Shown: positions 52,973 to 61,729, numbered from the stretch's first letter. The stretch is DNA of 64,000 nucleotides from Prevotellaceae bacterium (GCA_031271815.1 JAISVA010000007.1:38726-102725); one strand, 5' to 3'. The notes: generated from the letters alone by a model not told the origin. A program made the numbers and translations.

Positions 52973-54082
52973 ATGAAAACGATTTTATTTAACACAGTGA
53001 GAATTTTATTGCTTTTGGGCTGCGCCCTTTTCTGGACAGGTTGCGATGATGATGAAGGCGGCGGTAACGGAAAAAACGCTTTAGTAGGAACCTGGAGTTC
53101 GGAAAACGGGAATGAGGAGACCATATTTATCCTGAATAAAAACGGAACTTTCAGTATCATTTTCAAAGAAGGCGGTGAAGAAAAAGCTACGGACAGCGGA
53201 AATTGGACTTTTGATGACCCGCAGTTGTTCCTTAATTTCGACAATCCGGACTTACCATCAGCCAAATTTACAGTAGTATCGGCAAGTTCAACATCTCTTG
53301 TACTGCAAGATGATTATGAGGATACCATTGCTTTCAACAAGATTGGCGGCGGAAATCCAAGTGACGATCCGGGCAATTCCGGCATCGTTGGCACCTGGTC
53401 GCCTACCACCATACGGATGGTTGTTCCCGCATTGGGAGTTGACCAAACAATAAGCGCGGCGGAAGCCGAAGTCTTTTCCTCGGTTACCTTCAAAAGCGAC
53501 GGCACTTTTACGATTATCAATCCTGATGGACCCGGAAGCGGCAGATATACCTATTCAAACAATAAACTGGATATGGGCGACGGAATGGTCTATACCGTAT
53601 CCCTTTCCGGAAACAAAGCGGAACTGAAATGGACGGAAGTAGAAGAGGGCTATACCGGCACTTTCTATATGACGGTAGTAAAAACCGGAGATGTTCCTCC
53701 CGTTACTCCTCCAACAGAAACAGGCAGTTTTAATGCAACAGGAAAATGGTTTAATTCTAATGGAAACAGTGCAGGGGCAGTATACGTTCCTGAAGAAGTA
53801 AGTACCGAGATTGAATTTAACGGCAGTACGGGAGTGATTACGAAAAAGACAGACAAATCAATCTACCAGACAGCTAATATTGGCGATGTTGTTGTGCGCA
53901 ATATTCAAAAATCCAGTGATAATATTTTTACCTGTGAGGCGATGGTGCCAAGAACAGGAGAATGGAAATTTCAAAGCCAGATTGTTTATACGCCGTATTA
54001 TAATGAAATGATAACGATTCATATTATGAATGAAGGTCAAGTATTACTTCTCGATGATGCAAACTTCTTTCGTGTTAAATAA
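52973..54082 (+). CDS. Lipoprotein with repeated lipocalin-like domains
   Basis: The protein has 369 residues from ATG 52973; an earlier ATG overlapping the HU-like gene gives a poor signal peptide. The lipobox ALFWTGC is followed by DDDEGGG, an acidic stretch like the surface-export signal of Bacteroidota lipoproteins. Two homologous units begin LVGTWSSENGNEETIFILNK (mature residues about 10-120) and IVGTWSPTTIRMVV (about 125-245), like DUF5004/lipocalin-like domains. A third, divergent unit begins TGKWFNSNGN. Each is a small beta-barrel likely to bind a hydrophobic ligand. The ligand is unknown. Confidence 0.75.
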   Translation: MKTILFNTVRILLLLGCALFWTGCDDDEGGGNGKNALVGTWSSENGNEETIFILNKNGTFSIIFKEGGEEKATDSGNWTFDDPQLFLNFDNPDLPSAKFTVVSASSTSLVLQDDYEDTIAFNKIGGGNPSDDPGNSGIVGTWSPTTIRMVVPALGVDQTISAAEAEVFSSVTFKSDGTFTIINPDGPGSGRYTYSNNKLDMGDGMVYTVSLSGNKAELKWTEVEEGYTGTFYMTVVKTGDVPPVTPPTETGSFNATGKWFNSNGNSAGAVYVPEEVSTEIEFNGSTGVITKKTDKSIYQTANIGDVVVRNIQKSSDNIFTCEAMVPRTGEWKFQSQIVYTPYYNEMITIHIMNEGQVLLLDDANFFRVK

Positions 54083-54130
54083 TTTAATATTTAAAAACCT
54101 TGCAATGTACAGGTCAATTGCATAACGATT

Positions 54131-55552
54131 ATGAAGAAGATTTTATTAAGCACCGTTTTTCTAATCTGCTCTGTCCTGGCAGTACAGGCGGCAGAGATGT
54201 ATTTGCCAACCGTAGCCTATCGTGGCGGTGATTTTGGCGGTTATGGACAAAAATTTGAATATGCCTACGACAGTTACGGACACATTACTTCCGAGAAGGC
54301 ATATAACGGCTACCGTGATTTGGACGAATGGGAATTGTGGCACACGACAACAAGGGCATACCAGCAACTGTCCAACGGCGAGTTTATTTTAATATCGGAA
54401 ATAACAGCCGATGATTATGCTGTAAGTGAAATGACCGCTGCTTACGACAGTAAGGGAATGCAGTTGCTGTACAAAAAAGTAACCACTTATTCTAATAATT
54501 CAAGTGTGATAGAACATTGGCAGGAGGCGGTGGTAGATGTCAACGGCATTCGCACAGGCTTGAAAGTGTGGGACGGCTCGGCACTGGTGCTTTCGCCCGA
54601 ATTTACTTTCGACAGCAAGGGGCGCGTAACCAAACAGGTGCACGATGAAATCGACGACAACGGCGATTTTACCCGTACCTACACCTGGGGCGACGGGGAG
54701 AAAGATTTGCTTGCCATGAAAATGGGCAATGCCGCAGTGGGCGATGATTTCATTTCCTATACCAATATTGAGCCGGTAAAGAATCTGGAATATTTTAACC
54801 CTTATCATTTAAATATCTTTGAAAATTCCAACGATTTTGGCGGTTCGTCTAAAGTTAGTTCTAGCAATAATTACCTGTATTTTTCCTGGGATTTGGACAA
54901 TTATGCTTACACACACGGAATATTTTTCAATGCAGACGGAAAAGTATTAGGGTATCCGGGTAAAGTGCAATGTACGATAACCGACAATGTGTGGACGAGG
55001 ATAACAACTGCCGACGGTATGGAGGGAGAATTCGAGAAAGATGTCCTTACTAAATTACCTAATGGCGGTTGGGAAAGTGCAGGCAGCTATGAGTTTGGCA
55101 ATTTTCAAAACAAGGAACGCCGCGAGTATGACGAATACGGTTTACTGACAAGAACGTATAACGGGTATGATGAAGTAGGCTACGGCAGTGGCGAATACGA
55201 ACAGCGCTACGAGCGTGTGTATGATGCACTGGGTCGTCTGACGAAAACAACCGTTACGTATTATTCCAATGGAGAATTGACCGGCACTACGGTAGAAACC
55301 TATACCGAATGGACAAATACCAGTCCGACAGGAATTAACACACCGGCTGCCGAACCGCTGACAGTATATCCGACCATTACGGACGGCATAGTGCATATCG
55401 GCAACCCGGACGGCGAAACAGTAACCGTGTACAACGTTTCGGGCGCAAAAGCGCTTGAAGCCCGCACGCAAAGCATCGACCTGAGCGCTTATCCGAAAGG
55501 CGTGTATTTCCTGACAGCAGGCAATCGCATCGCAAAAGTGATCAGGAAATAA
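54131..55552 (+). CDS. T9SS-exported protein with YD-type repeats
   Basis: The protein has 473 residues. The signal peptide MKKILLSTVFLICSVLAVQA is followed by several loose YD/RHS-like units (YAYDSYGHITSEKAY, FTFDSKGRVTKQVHDE, REYDEYGLLTRTYNGYD, RVYDALGRLTKTTVTY). The last ~75 residues are a type IX sorting domain (PLTVYPTITDGIVHIG, GVYFLTAGNRIAKVIRK). It should cross the outer membrane by T9SS and be surface-anchored or released. YD units bind carbohydrate or form shells in other proteins; here they are few. It follows the lipoprotein gene by 48 bases. Confidence 0.8.
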   Translation: MKKILLSTVFLICSVLAVQAAEMYLPTVAYRGGDFGGYGQKFEYAYDSYGHITSEKAYNGYRDLDEWELWHTTTRAYQQLSNGEFILISEITADDYAVSEMTAAYDSKGMQLLYKKVTTYSNNSSVIEHWQEAVVDVNGIRTGLKVWDGSALVLSPEFTFDSKGRVTKQVHDEIDDNGDFTRTYTWGDGEKDLLAMKMGNAAVGDDFISYTNIEPVKNLEYFNPYHLNIFENSNDFGGSSKVSSSNNYLYFSWDLDNYAYTHGIFFNADGKVLGYPGKVQCTITDNVWTRITTADGMEGEFEKDVLTKLPNGGWESAGSYEFGNFQNKERREYDEYGLLTRTYNGYDEVGYGSGEYEQRYERVYDALGRLTKTTVTYYSNGELTGTTVETYTEWTNTSPTGINTPAAEPLTVYPTITDGIVHIGNPDGETVTVYNVSGAKALEARTQSIDLSAYPKGVYFLTAGNRIAKVIRK

Positions 55553-55601
55553 AATGCCCGGGATTTATTAGCTGTTTGGAAAAGAAAGACCTCTTCCCTA
55601 C

Positions 55602-55740
55602 GGGGCTGTCTTAAAGTTTTTTGAACGCAGATGACACGGATAACACGGATGAACACTGATTTTTTATATCATTGATAATTAGCTATATATAAAATCCCTG
55701 TTCATTTGTTATCTGTGAAAATCTGAGTCATCTGCGTTCT
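55602..55740. mobile_element. MITE-like element, 55.6-kb copy
   Basis: The left end GGGGCTGTCTTAAAG matches the 20.4-kb element. The body has GAACGCAGATGACACGGATA, with the inverse TCATCTGCGTTC at the right end. The far terminal repeat is missing. It lies in the 481-bp gap 55553-56033. Confidence 0.7.
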
Positions 55741-55810
55741 AATGTAGATAAACATTAAAAATTAATGACGCAACATAAAAAATAAGTAATAAAAAGAATT
55801 TAATGTTGAA

Positions 55811-55965
55811 AAAAATCCCGTTAGGGATTCAAGCTCGGTAGAAAAGAATGGGAATGTGAAATAGCAAGCCGTAGGTTTGCAACCTAATAGGCGATGTTGC
55901 GTACCAGACCGGCATGCTGTTTAACGGGATATCTATTTTCTACCGGACTAAAATGCCTGACGCAT
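55811..55965 (+). repeat. Structured 155-bp element with crossing stems
   Basis: Stem A: ATCCCGTTA (55815-55823) with TAACGGGAT (55922-55930). Stem B: CGGTAGAAAA (55836-55845) with TTTTCTACCG (55936-55945). The order A-B-A'-B' crosses, like a pseudoknot. A local hairpin AATCCC-GTTA-GGGATT (55814-55829) competes with stem A, and AGGTT-TGC-AACCT is a third stem. It has no coding capacity. I recall similar blocks between genes in other Bacteroidales, but could not check. It could be a structured RNA or a mobile non-coding repeat. Confidence 0.6.
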
Positions 55966-56033
55966 AAAAAAAGAATTCAATAATTTAGAATATAAACTAA
56001 TTTAGAAGACATACTTACTTAAATATATCTTAA

Positions 56034-56669
56034 ATGAAAACAAAAATAATGAGTTTTATTTTGGCAGTAGTGCTTGCCGTTCCGGTAGTGTTTGCACAGC
56101 AAAAACTACCCGATAAAGTTTACACTTTTACCAATGATTTCGAACCGGAAAACGGAAAAAACGGTCCGTTTTTCAATGCATCCTATACGCTCACATTCAG
56201 GTATATGTATAATACCGGCGGCGGAATGGAAATATATGTAAGCGACTTCAAACGGGGCGACATTACGAAATACCGGTACAATGGCAAGGTATACACTCCG
56301 GCAGATATGAGACTGGCATCGTTCAGCCCCGGCCCGAATGTGGACGGAACAGCCGGTGCAAGCGTTGCCGTAGTCGCCTGGCTGGGAGAGACAAGACTGT
56401 CCGAAATAAATAAGTTTCTAAGTAAAGGCCGCGTGCCCGGAGGACGGATATCTGCGGCGAAGATAGGCATGGAAAAATACGAGGAAACGATAAACACAGA
56501 CTGGAGTCCCGATCCGGAGATTATCCGGGAAGGAGTGGCGACGTGGAACAACTTGCATTTCTCGGTCGAAAAACCGGTAATCGGAGGAAATTTTCCCGGT
56601 ATTGAATCGGTAATAGGAAGTTATCTTGCAAAGCAGGAATTAAAGAAAAAGCAAACCGGAAGTAAATAA
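56034..56669 (+). CDS. Exported protein, unknown
   Basis: The protein has 211 residues with a signal peptide (MKTKIMSFILAVVLAVPVVFAQ). The mature part is mixed alpha/beta with aromatic strands (ASYTLTFRYMYNTGGGMEIY) and a Lys-rich C-terminus (KKKQTGSK). No family is recognised and no catalytic pattern stands out. It precedes the TPR-like gene by 24 bases, so the two are probably one transcript. Confidence 0.65.
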   Translation: MKTKIMSFILAVVLAVPVVFAQQKLPDKVYTFTNDFEPENGKNGPFFNASYTLTFRYMYNTGGGMEIYVSDFKRGDITKYRYNGKVYTPADMRLASFSPGPNVDGTAGASVAVVAWLGETRLSEINKFLSKGRVPGGRISAAKIGMEKYEETINTDWSPDPEIIREGVATWNNLHFSVEKPVIGGNFPGIESVIGSYLAKQELKKKQTGSK

Positions 56670-56693
56670 TAAAAAGAATTTAATATACGAATT

Positions 56694-57614
56694 ATGAAGC
56701 GAATAATCACCCTGTTGGTATTTACACTCATCGGTTTGAGTGTTTTTGCCCAGTCGAGCAAGTTTAGAGCCTCGGGCTACTATCAAAAAGCCATCGAATT
56801 GTATGGAAACAGAAATTACAGCGAATCCCTGTCGTATGCCAGCAAATCGAGAGAAACGCTCGAAGGTTCCAACGAACAGCTCCAATACCTGTTTATCCAG
56901 ATTTATGTCAATCAGAAAGACTGGGTAAATGCCGGAAAAGAATTGCAACGATTCTATGATTTGAGGGAAGACCGGGAGAAAGATGTTTATTTTTCGGGGA
57001 CTACCACCGAACTTACTAAAAATGAAGAAGCAGACCTCACCAAAATGATGATAGACATTGAGGAAAAAGCGGCTTATGTTCAAACTCCGGAGTATAAATT
57101 GGCAAAGAAAAAAGAGGATGCAGCACAAGAAATAAGAGATTGGTTTAGCAAATATGTCAATCCTCAAAAAGAGAATTCGGAGCGAGTAACATATACAAAT
57201 ACAAGTTATACGCGCACAATGAAAGCCTATGTTACCATTAATACGAAAGAAATCTATGATTTTTATGTAAATAGAGAATCTTATTTAGGCATATTAGATC
57301 TTGGATTCCGCGATAGACCGGGAACCAAAAGCGGAAACAGCACTTTAACAATCAGTGCATATACATCCATCAAAAACATTTCCCACATAGAATACATAGG
57401 GATTTTTAAGTTTGGAGATGACTATAGATTTGATGCTATTAGAATTCATTTTAATAAAATGGTTACTTTCAACACTCAAAAAAAATCAAGTTGGTATGGA
57501 AATGAAAGTGAATCAGATTCTAATAATTATATAACATTGCCTGTAACCTATGGTAATTCATCGGTTGTAGAAAGAGTGAATAACTTAATAAAAAAATATC
57601 AAGATATAAAATAA
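56694..57614 (+). CDS. Exported TPR-like protein, unknown
   Basis: The protein has 306 residues. The signal peptide RIITLLVFTLIGLSVFAQ is cleaved before SSKF. Residues about 25-90 form a TPR-type helical pair (SGYYQKAIELYGNRNYSESLSYASKSRETL, QLQYLFIQIYVNQKDWVNAGKELQ). The second half (about 140-306) is beta-rich with YVTINTKEIYDFYVNRESYL and is unrecognised. It sits between two other unknown exported proteins on the same strand. Confidence 0.65.
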   Translation: MKRIITLLVFTLIGLSVFAQSSKFRASGYYQKAIELYGNRNYSESLSYASKSRETLEGSNEQLQYLFIQIYVNQKDWVNAGKELQRFYDLREDREKDVYFSGTTTELTKNEEADLTKMMIDIEEKAAYVQTPEYKLAKKKEDAAQEIRDWFSKYVNPQKENSERVTYTNTSYTRTMKAYVTINTKEIYDFYVNRESYLGILDLGFRDRPGTKSGNSTLTISAYTSIKNISHIEYIGIFKFGDDYRFDAIRIHFNKMVTFNTQKKSSWYGNESESDSNNYITLPVTYGNSSVVERVNNLIKKYQDIK

Positions 57615-57652
57615 CTTAGAAGTTGCGCCCGACACATATAAGGGATTTTAAA

Positions 57653-57892
57653 ATGAAAAGTAATTTTGTTAAATTTTTGTGCAGCACGGCAATAAGACTT
57701 GTTGTAGTTGCAGGCATAATGGTATTTGCCACCGGTTGCGAAACTGATAATGGTTACTCCGGAAACAATAACAGCAGCAGCGATGGATGTTTTCGTGCTG
57801 CAGGCTACAATGATTGCTTGAGTCATTGTTACAATGCCGGTAAATCAACCAGTTTTGTTGCCAGCCACAATAATGAGTGTTGCTGCAACTGA
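57653..57892 (+). CDS. Cysteine-rich small lipoprotein
   Basis: The protein has 79 residues from ATG 57653. The lipobox GIMVFATGC gives Cys29. After a Asn/Ser-rich linker come six cysteines (46, 55, 59, 76, 77, 78), the last three consecutive (NECCCN at the C-terminus). The C-x8-C-x3-C-x16-CCC spacing suggests a disulfide-knotted mini-domain or a metal site. No family is recognised. It starts 38 bases after the TPR-like gene and ends that group. Confidence 0.7.
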   Translation: MKSNFVKFLCSTAIRLVVVAGIMVFATGCETDNGYSGNNNSSSDGCFRAAGYNDCLSHCYNAGKSTSFVASHNNECCCN

Positions 57893-57998
57893 TTAAATTC
57901 CGGTTGAGCATTACTGTGATTCGCCCGGATTTATACTAAATACCGGTAAAATGCAGAAAAAAATATTATCCATAACGTTCATTTTCCCTGTTGCACCG

Positions 57999-58110
57999 TT
58001 CGACGAAGCGTCTCACGCTTCGCCTCATTAAAAACAAAGCTTTGCTTTGTGATTTGGCAAACTACAAGTTTGCTTTTAGCTTCGACATAGCGAGAGACGC
58101 TATGCCGAAC
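57999..58110 (+). repeat. 112-bp direct repeat, copy 1
   Basis: This repeat is about 87% identical by eye to 58729-58840. It contains GCGTCTCACGCTTCGC, AAAGCTTTGCTTT and AAACTACAAGTTT hairpins and the common block AGCTTCGACATAGCG. It is non-coding and lies in the 325-bp gap before the 58.2-kb gene. Confidence 0.85.
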
Positions 58111-58217
58111 CGGAAGTTCGCCGGGACGCGAAGAAAGAATCAATTTGGATATAAATGTAGATAAGCATTAAAAGATATTGCAAGATACAAACAGATAACT
58201 TCGAAAAATAATAACGT

Positions 58218-58721
58218 ATGCCAACACCAGAAAAAAAGCAGGACAAAATCTTCCTCGTCCGGGGCAGGAAGTACAAGATCGAGCATAATCTTTTGGTCAG
58301 GGCGAATCGTCCCCGGTTCTTACGCAAAGCAACTCCCGAATTGATTGAAATCGGTGAAATGCGTTATTACCGTCTTTCCCGCAGCTGCTACATTCTGTAT
58401 CACTACGCGCTTTATCCCTGTTTCGACTCTTACGACTACATGCACGAGAACCGTTATTTCCAGGTGTATTATATTTGCCGCTCGCTTGCCGAAGTACAGG
58501 AAAAATACAACTACCTCACTTCGGGCAAACTCTTTTTTTCCGGTCTCAATCCTTCGAAAGAATACCGTCAGCCGCTTTATCCTTATGTCTATTACGACGA
58601 GAACAAAAACCTCCTTGAGGTATATGAAGATGCGAAAGCCGGTGAAAGCAAGCGGGACAAACGGAATATATTCGATGTGTGCAATGACTTTGTCAATGGC
58701 TGGTGGCAAAAAGACCGGTAA
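58218..58721 (+). CDS. Unknown cytosolic protein flanked by direct repeats
   Basis: The protein has 167 residues without signal peptide or membrane segment. It is rich in Tyr (RYYRLSRSCYILYHYALYPC) and charged residues; no motif is recognised. Four cysteines are scattered. The C-terminus is NDFVNGWWQKDR. The stop codon is 7 bases before the second 112-bp direct repeat, and the first copy ends about 107 bases before the start. This suggests the gene arrived or is mobile as a cassette (inference). The plain reading is a hypothetical protein. Confidence 0.65.
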   Translation: MPTPEKKQDKIFLVRGRKYKIEHNLLVRANRPRFLRKATPELIEIGEMRYYRLSRSCYILYHYALYPCFDSYDYMHENRYFQVYYICRSLAEVQEKYNYLTSGKLFFSGLNPSKEYRQPLYPYVYYDENKNLLEVYEDAKAGESKRDKRNIFDVCNDFVNGWWQKDR

Positions 58722-58728
58722 CTCTCCA

Positions 58729-58840
58729 TTCGGCGAAGCGCCTCTCGCTTCGTCGCATTAAAAACAAAGCTCCGCTTTGCAATTTTGCAAACTGCAAGTT
58801 TGCTTTTAGCTTCGACATAGCGAAAAACGCTATTCCGAAC
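58729..58840 (+). repeat. 112-bp direct repeat, copy 2
   Basis: It lies in the same orientation and has the same length as 57999-58110, with about 14 differences by eye, several of them compensatory within the hairpin arms (for example GCCTCTCGC against GTCTCACGC). Confidence 0.85.
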
Positions 58841-58882
58841 CCCGGATCCTGATTGACAGCTGGTTTTTTCGTGCAGGGTTAT

Positions 58883-58978
58883 GTTTTTTTGAACGCAGAT
58901 GACACGGATAACACGGATGAACGCTGATTTTTATTGTTTTCCGTGAAAATCCGCATTATCTGCGTCATCCGCGTTCCA
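58883..58978. mobile_element. Short MITE-like fragment, 58.9-kb copy
   Basis: GAACGCAGATGACACGGATA is the same block as at 55.6 kb, facing GCGTCATCCGCGTTC. Both terminal GACAGCC ends are missing. Confidence 0.6.
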
Positions 58979-59020
58979 CGTACGCCCGCGCCTTTGTAGT
59001 CTCGGCTGCGTGCCAGTGCT

Positions 59021-59096
59021 ACCCCCAATCGCTGCGGTTCATTGGGGGTTATTAGCTAACGCTGACCGTTGGTTCATATTCAATCCTGCGGATTGT
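59021..59096 (-). repeat. CCGCCAAT-family repeat, inverted copy at the end of the FeoB-associated gene
   Basis: ACCCCCAAT (59021-59029) pairs with ATTGGGGGT (59041-59049). TTAGCTAACGCTGACCGTTGG and TTCATATTCAATCC are the reverse complement of the 38.1-kb copy. Its right part encodes the last 18 residues of the FeoB-associated protein. Confidence 0.65.
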
Positions 59097-59248
59097 TTAT
59101 CCTTTCGTTCCTTCGTGCATTCGCTCTTGATCGAACACTCCGAGCAGCTATCGCACGAGCGTTCTTTTTTTCTCCAAAAAATCCGCCTGAAAATGTAACC
59201 CGCAACAAGCAGCAGAATCAGGTAAACAATTATCTCCTGTATCATCAT
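59039..59248 (-). CDS. FeoB-associated cysteine-rich membrane protein
   Basis: The protein has 69 residues (the second ATG, one codon in, is equally likely). One N-terminal membrane helix (IIVYLILLLVAGYIFRRIFW) is followed by a basic patch and CDSCSECSIKSEC (CxxCxxC...C), the arrangement of the small proteins encoded after feoB in Bacteroidota. It probably helps iron transfer at the inner membrane. It starts 9 bases after feoB. The last 18 residues (from about QSAGLNMNQ) are encoded by a repeat element, so the native C-terminus has been altered. Confidence 0.82.
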   Translation of the reverse strand: MMIQEIIVYLILLLVAGYIFRRIFWRKKERSCDSCSECSIKSECTKERKDKQSAGLNMNQRSALANNPQ

Positions 59249-59257
59249 TTCTGTTTT

Positions 59258-61729
59258 TTATAATCCGCAAAAACGCCCTGCCTGATACACCGTAAAAGAG
59301 ACAATCCAGGCCAGCGCACAGGTATAAAACAGCGCTGCGACTGCCCATTTCCAGCCGCCGGATTCATTTTTGATTGCCACCACCGAAGCAATGCACGGGA
59401 AATATAACAGCACAAACAGCATAAAACTAAACGCCACCAACGGAGTATAAACAGGTTCTCCCGCATCATTTGTGACGGTTTTTAATTTTTCGGAGAGAGA
59501 AACCGTATCCGAATCGCCGGTATAAAGCACACCCAGCGTACTGATTATCGTCTCCTTTGCCACAATTCCGGAAACAAGCGAAACGCCCATCTCCCACGTA
59601 AATCCCAACGGGCGGATAACCGGTTCGGTGAGATGCCCCAGTTGTTCAATATAAGTTTGTTTACGCATTTCCTCATTTTCCGCACTGCGGGGAAAATAGC
59701 CCAAAAACCAGATAACGATGGAAGCAACCAAAATAATCCCTCCCATTTTTTTCAAATACTGCTTCGTTTTATCCCAAACGTGGATAAGCACGGAATGGAA
59801 AGTCGGCATCCGGTAAGGCGGAAGTTCCAGCACAAAAGGCGCTTCCTCCTCCGTAAAAACAAACTTCCGTAAAAATTTGGAAACAAGTACTCCCGCCAAT
59901 ATTCCCGTCAAATAAAGAGCGAGCAAAACAAGGCTGCCGTGCTGCGGGAAGAAAATCCCGGCAAACAGCAAATAAATCGGCAACCGCGCTCCGCACGACA
60001 TAAACGGGATAATCAGCATCGTAATCATCCGGCTGTTGCGATTTTCGATGATGCGCGTTCCCATGATGGCCGGGACGTTGCAGCCGAAACCCATAATCAG
60101 CGGGATGAATGACTTGCCGTGCAGTCCCATTTTGTGCATCACCCTGTCCATAATAAACGCTGCGCGCGCCATATAGCCCGAATCCTCCATGAAGGAGATA
60201 AACAGGTACAGGATTAATATATTCGGAAGGAAAACAATCACGCCGCCTACTCCGCCGATAATTCCCTCGATCAGCAAATCCTTCAGCATCCCGTCCGCCA
60301 TCTGCTCTTTCAGCACGGAACTGCCCCACCCGATTAAACTTTCAAGCCAGGACATCGGATAGCTTCCCAGCTTGAATGTACACTCAAACATAATCCAGAG
60401 AAAGAGGAAAAAAATCGGGAAGCCGAAAACCTTGTGCGTAACAAAATAGTCAATGATACGGGTTTCCTTCCGCATTTCCGCCTCGCTTTCGGTGAATGTT
60501 TCGCGCAAGGCTCCGGCAATGAAACCGTATTTTGCGTTGGTAATCAACGATTCTGTATCCTCTTTTGAAAGCGATGAAATGCGTTTTTCTTCCGCATCCC
60601 GGATGCGAAGAATCTCTTTGCCGTTTTCAAACTTCCGGACAATCTGCTCAATTTCATTGTCGCCCTCCAATAATTTTATAGCAAGAAAGCGGGTTGAAAA
60701 TTTTGCCCTGACCGGCTCTTCCTTTTGAATAACCGACTGAATAGCCGATATGGCGCTTTCCAATTCAGGTCCGTGGTTGATATGGATATGGCGGAACACT
60801 TCATAAATCATCGGGTGTTCTTCTCCCTCCGGATGCTCGTGCTTATGGCGCGGATGGTGTTCAAATTCCCGGAGGAAAAGCTCCGGATTAATCTCGCCGT
60901 TTGAATTGAAAAAGTTACATCCTTCGTACAAATTAATCGCTACATGAAACAGCGTATCCACTCCGAAACCGGTTTTGCTGACGGTAGGAACAATCGGAAC
61001 TCCCAGTAATTTACTCAGCTGCAAATGGTCTAATTTATTCCCGCTCCTTTCAAGCTCGTCATACATGTTGAGGGCGATGACCATCGGAACGTTCATATCA
61101 ATCAGCTGCGTGGTAAGGTAAAGGTTCCGTTCCAGGTTGGAGGCATCGACCACATTGATAATAATATCGGGCGTATTTTCGACCACATAATGACGGACAT
61201 ACAGCTCTTCGGGCGAATAGGAGGACATGGAATAGGTGCCCGGTAAATCCATGATTCTGAATTTGTATCCCTGCGACTGGAAAAAGCCCTCTTTTGCTTC
61301 GACCGTTACGCCGCTGTAATTACCGACGTGCTCGTTCGATTTGGAGATATAGTTAAACAGGCTTGTTTTTCCGCTGTTCGGATTTCCGACCAGCGCCACG
61401 TTGATCAGCTTTTGCTTTTCGCGCACCACCTCTTCGATAAGGGTTTTGCGGTCTTCTTCCAGCACGCCGTGGTATTTATTCTTTATTTGCAGCGCGTCAA
61501 ACTCTTCAATCGGCATTACCTCGATAAGTGAGGCTTCGTTTTTACGAAGGGAAACCTCGTAGCCCATGATCCTGTATTTAATCGGGTCGCGAAGAGGCGC
61601 GTTGAGAACGGATTCCACTTCTTTCCCGCGCACAAAGCCCATTTCAATAATTCGCTTGCGAAAACTCCCGTGACCAAGCACCTTAACGATAATCGCCTTT
61701 CCGCCTGTTTGTAATTCGGATAACCTCAT
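59258..61729 (-). CDS. feoB: Fused FeoA-FeoB ferrous iron transporter
   Basis: The protein has 823 residues. Residues 1-75 are a FeoA SH3-like domain (KRIIEMGFVRGKEVESVLNA). The FeoB G domain has G1 GNPNSGKT (115-122), G3 DLPGTYSM and G4 ALNMYDEL. The C-terminal membrane domain carries the two Gate motifs (PLIMGFGCNVPAIMGTRII, LVSGIVAKETIISTLGVLY), about eight helices and a late LYFPCIASVVAIKNE. It imports Fe(II) across the inner membrane. The fusion is usual in Bacteroidales. It is followed by the cysteine-rich partner. Confidence 0.97.
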   Translation of the reverse strand: MRLSELQTGGKAIIVKVLGHGSFRKRIIEMGFVRGKEVESVLNAPLRDPIKYRIMGYEVSLRKNEASLIEVMPIEEFDALQIKNKYHGVLEEDRKTLIEEVVREKQKLINVALVGNPNSGKTSLFNYISKSNEHVGNYSGVTVEAKEGFFQSQGYKFRIMDLPGTYSMSSYSPEELYVRHYVVENTPDIIINVVDASNLERNLYLTTQLIDMNVPMVIALNMYDELERSGNKLDHLQLSKLLGVPIVPTVSKTGFGVDTLFHVAINLYEGCNFFNSNGEINPELFLREFEHHPRHKHEHPEGEEHPMIYEVFRHIHINHGPELESAISAIQSVIQKEEPVRAKFSTRFLAIKLLEGDNEIEQIVRKFENGKEILRIRDAEEKRISSLSKEDTESLITNAKYGFIAGALRETFTESEAEMRKETRIIDYFVTHKVFGFPIFFLFLWIMFECTFKLGSYPMSWLESLIGWGSSVLKEQMADGMLKDLLIEGIIGGVGGVIVFLPNILILYLFISFMEDSGYMARAAFIMDRVMHKMGLHGKSFIPLIMGFGCNVPAIMGTRIIENRNSRMITMLIIPFMSCGARLPIYLLFAGIFFPQHGSLVLLALYLTGILAGVLVSKFLRKFVFTEEEAPFVLELPPYRMPTFHSVLIHVWDKTKQYLKKMGGIILVASIVIWFLGYFPRSAENEEMRKQTYIEQLGHLTEPVIRPLGFTWEMGVSLVSGIVAKETIISTLGVLYTGDSDTVSLSEKLKTVTNDAGEPVYTPLVAFSFMLFVLLYFPCIASVVAIKNESGGWKWAVAALFYTCALAWIVSFTVYQAGRFCGL

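Noticed and set aside
57999..58840. Attachment-site duplication of an integrated element
   Set aside because: No integrase or tRNA gene is near, and the repeats are long, structured and diverged, unlike att core sites.
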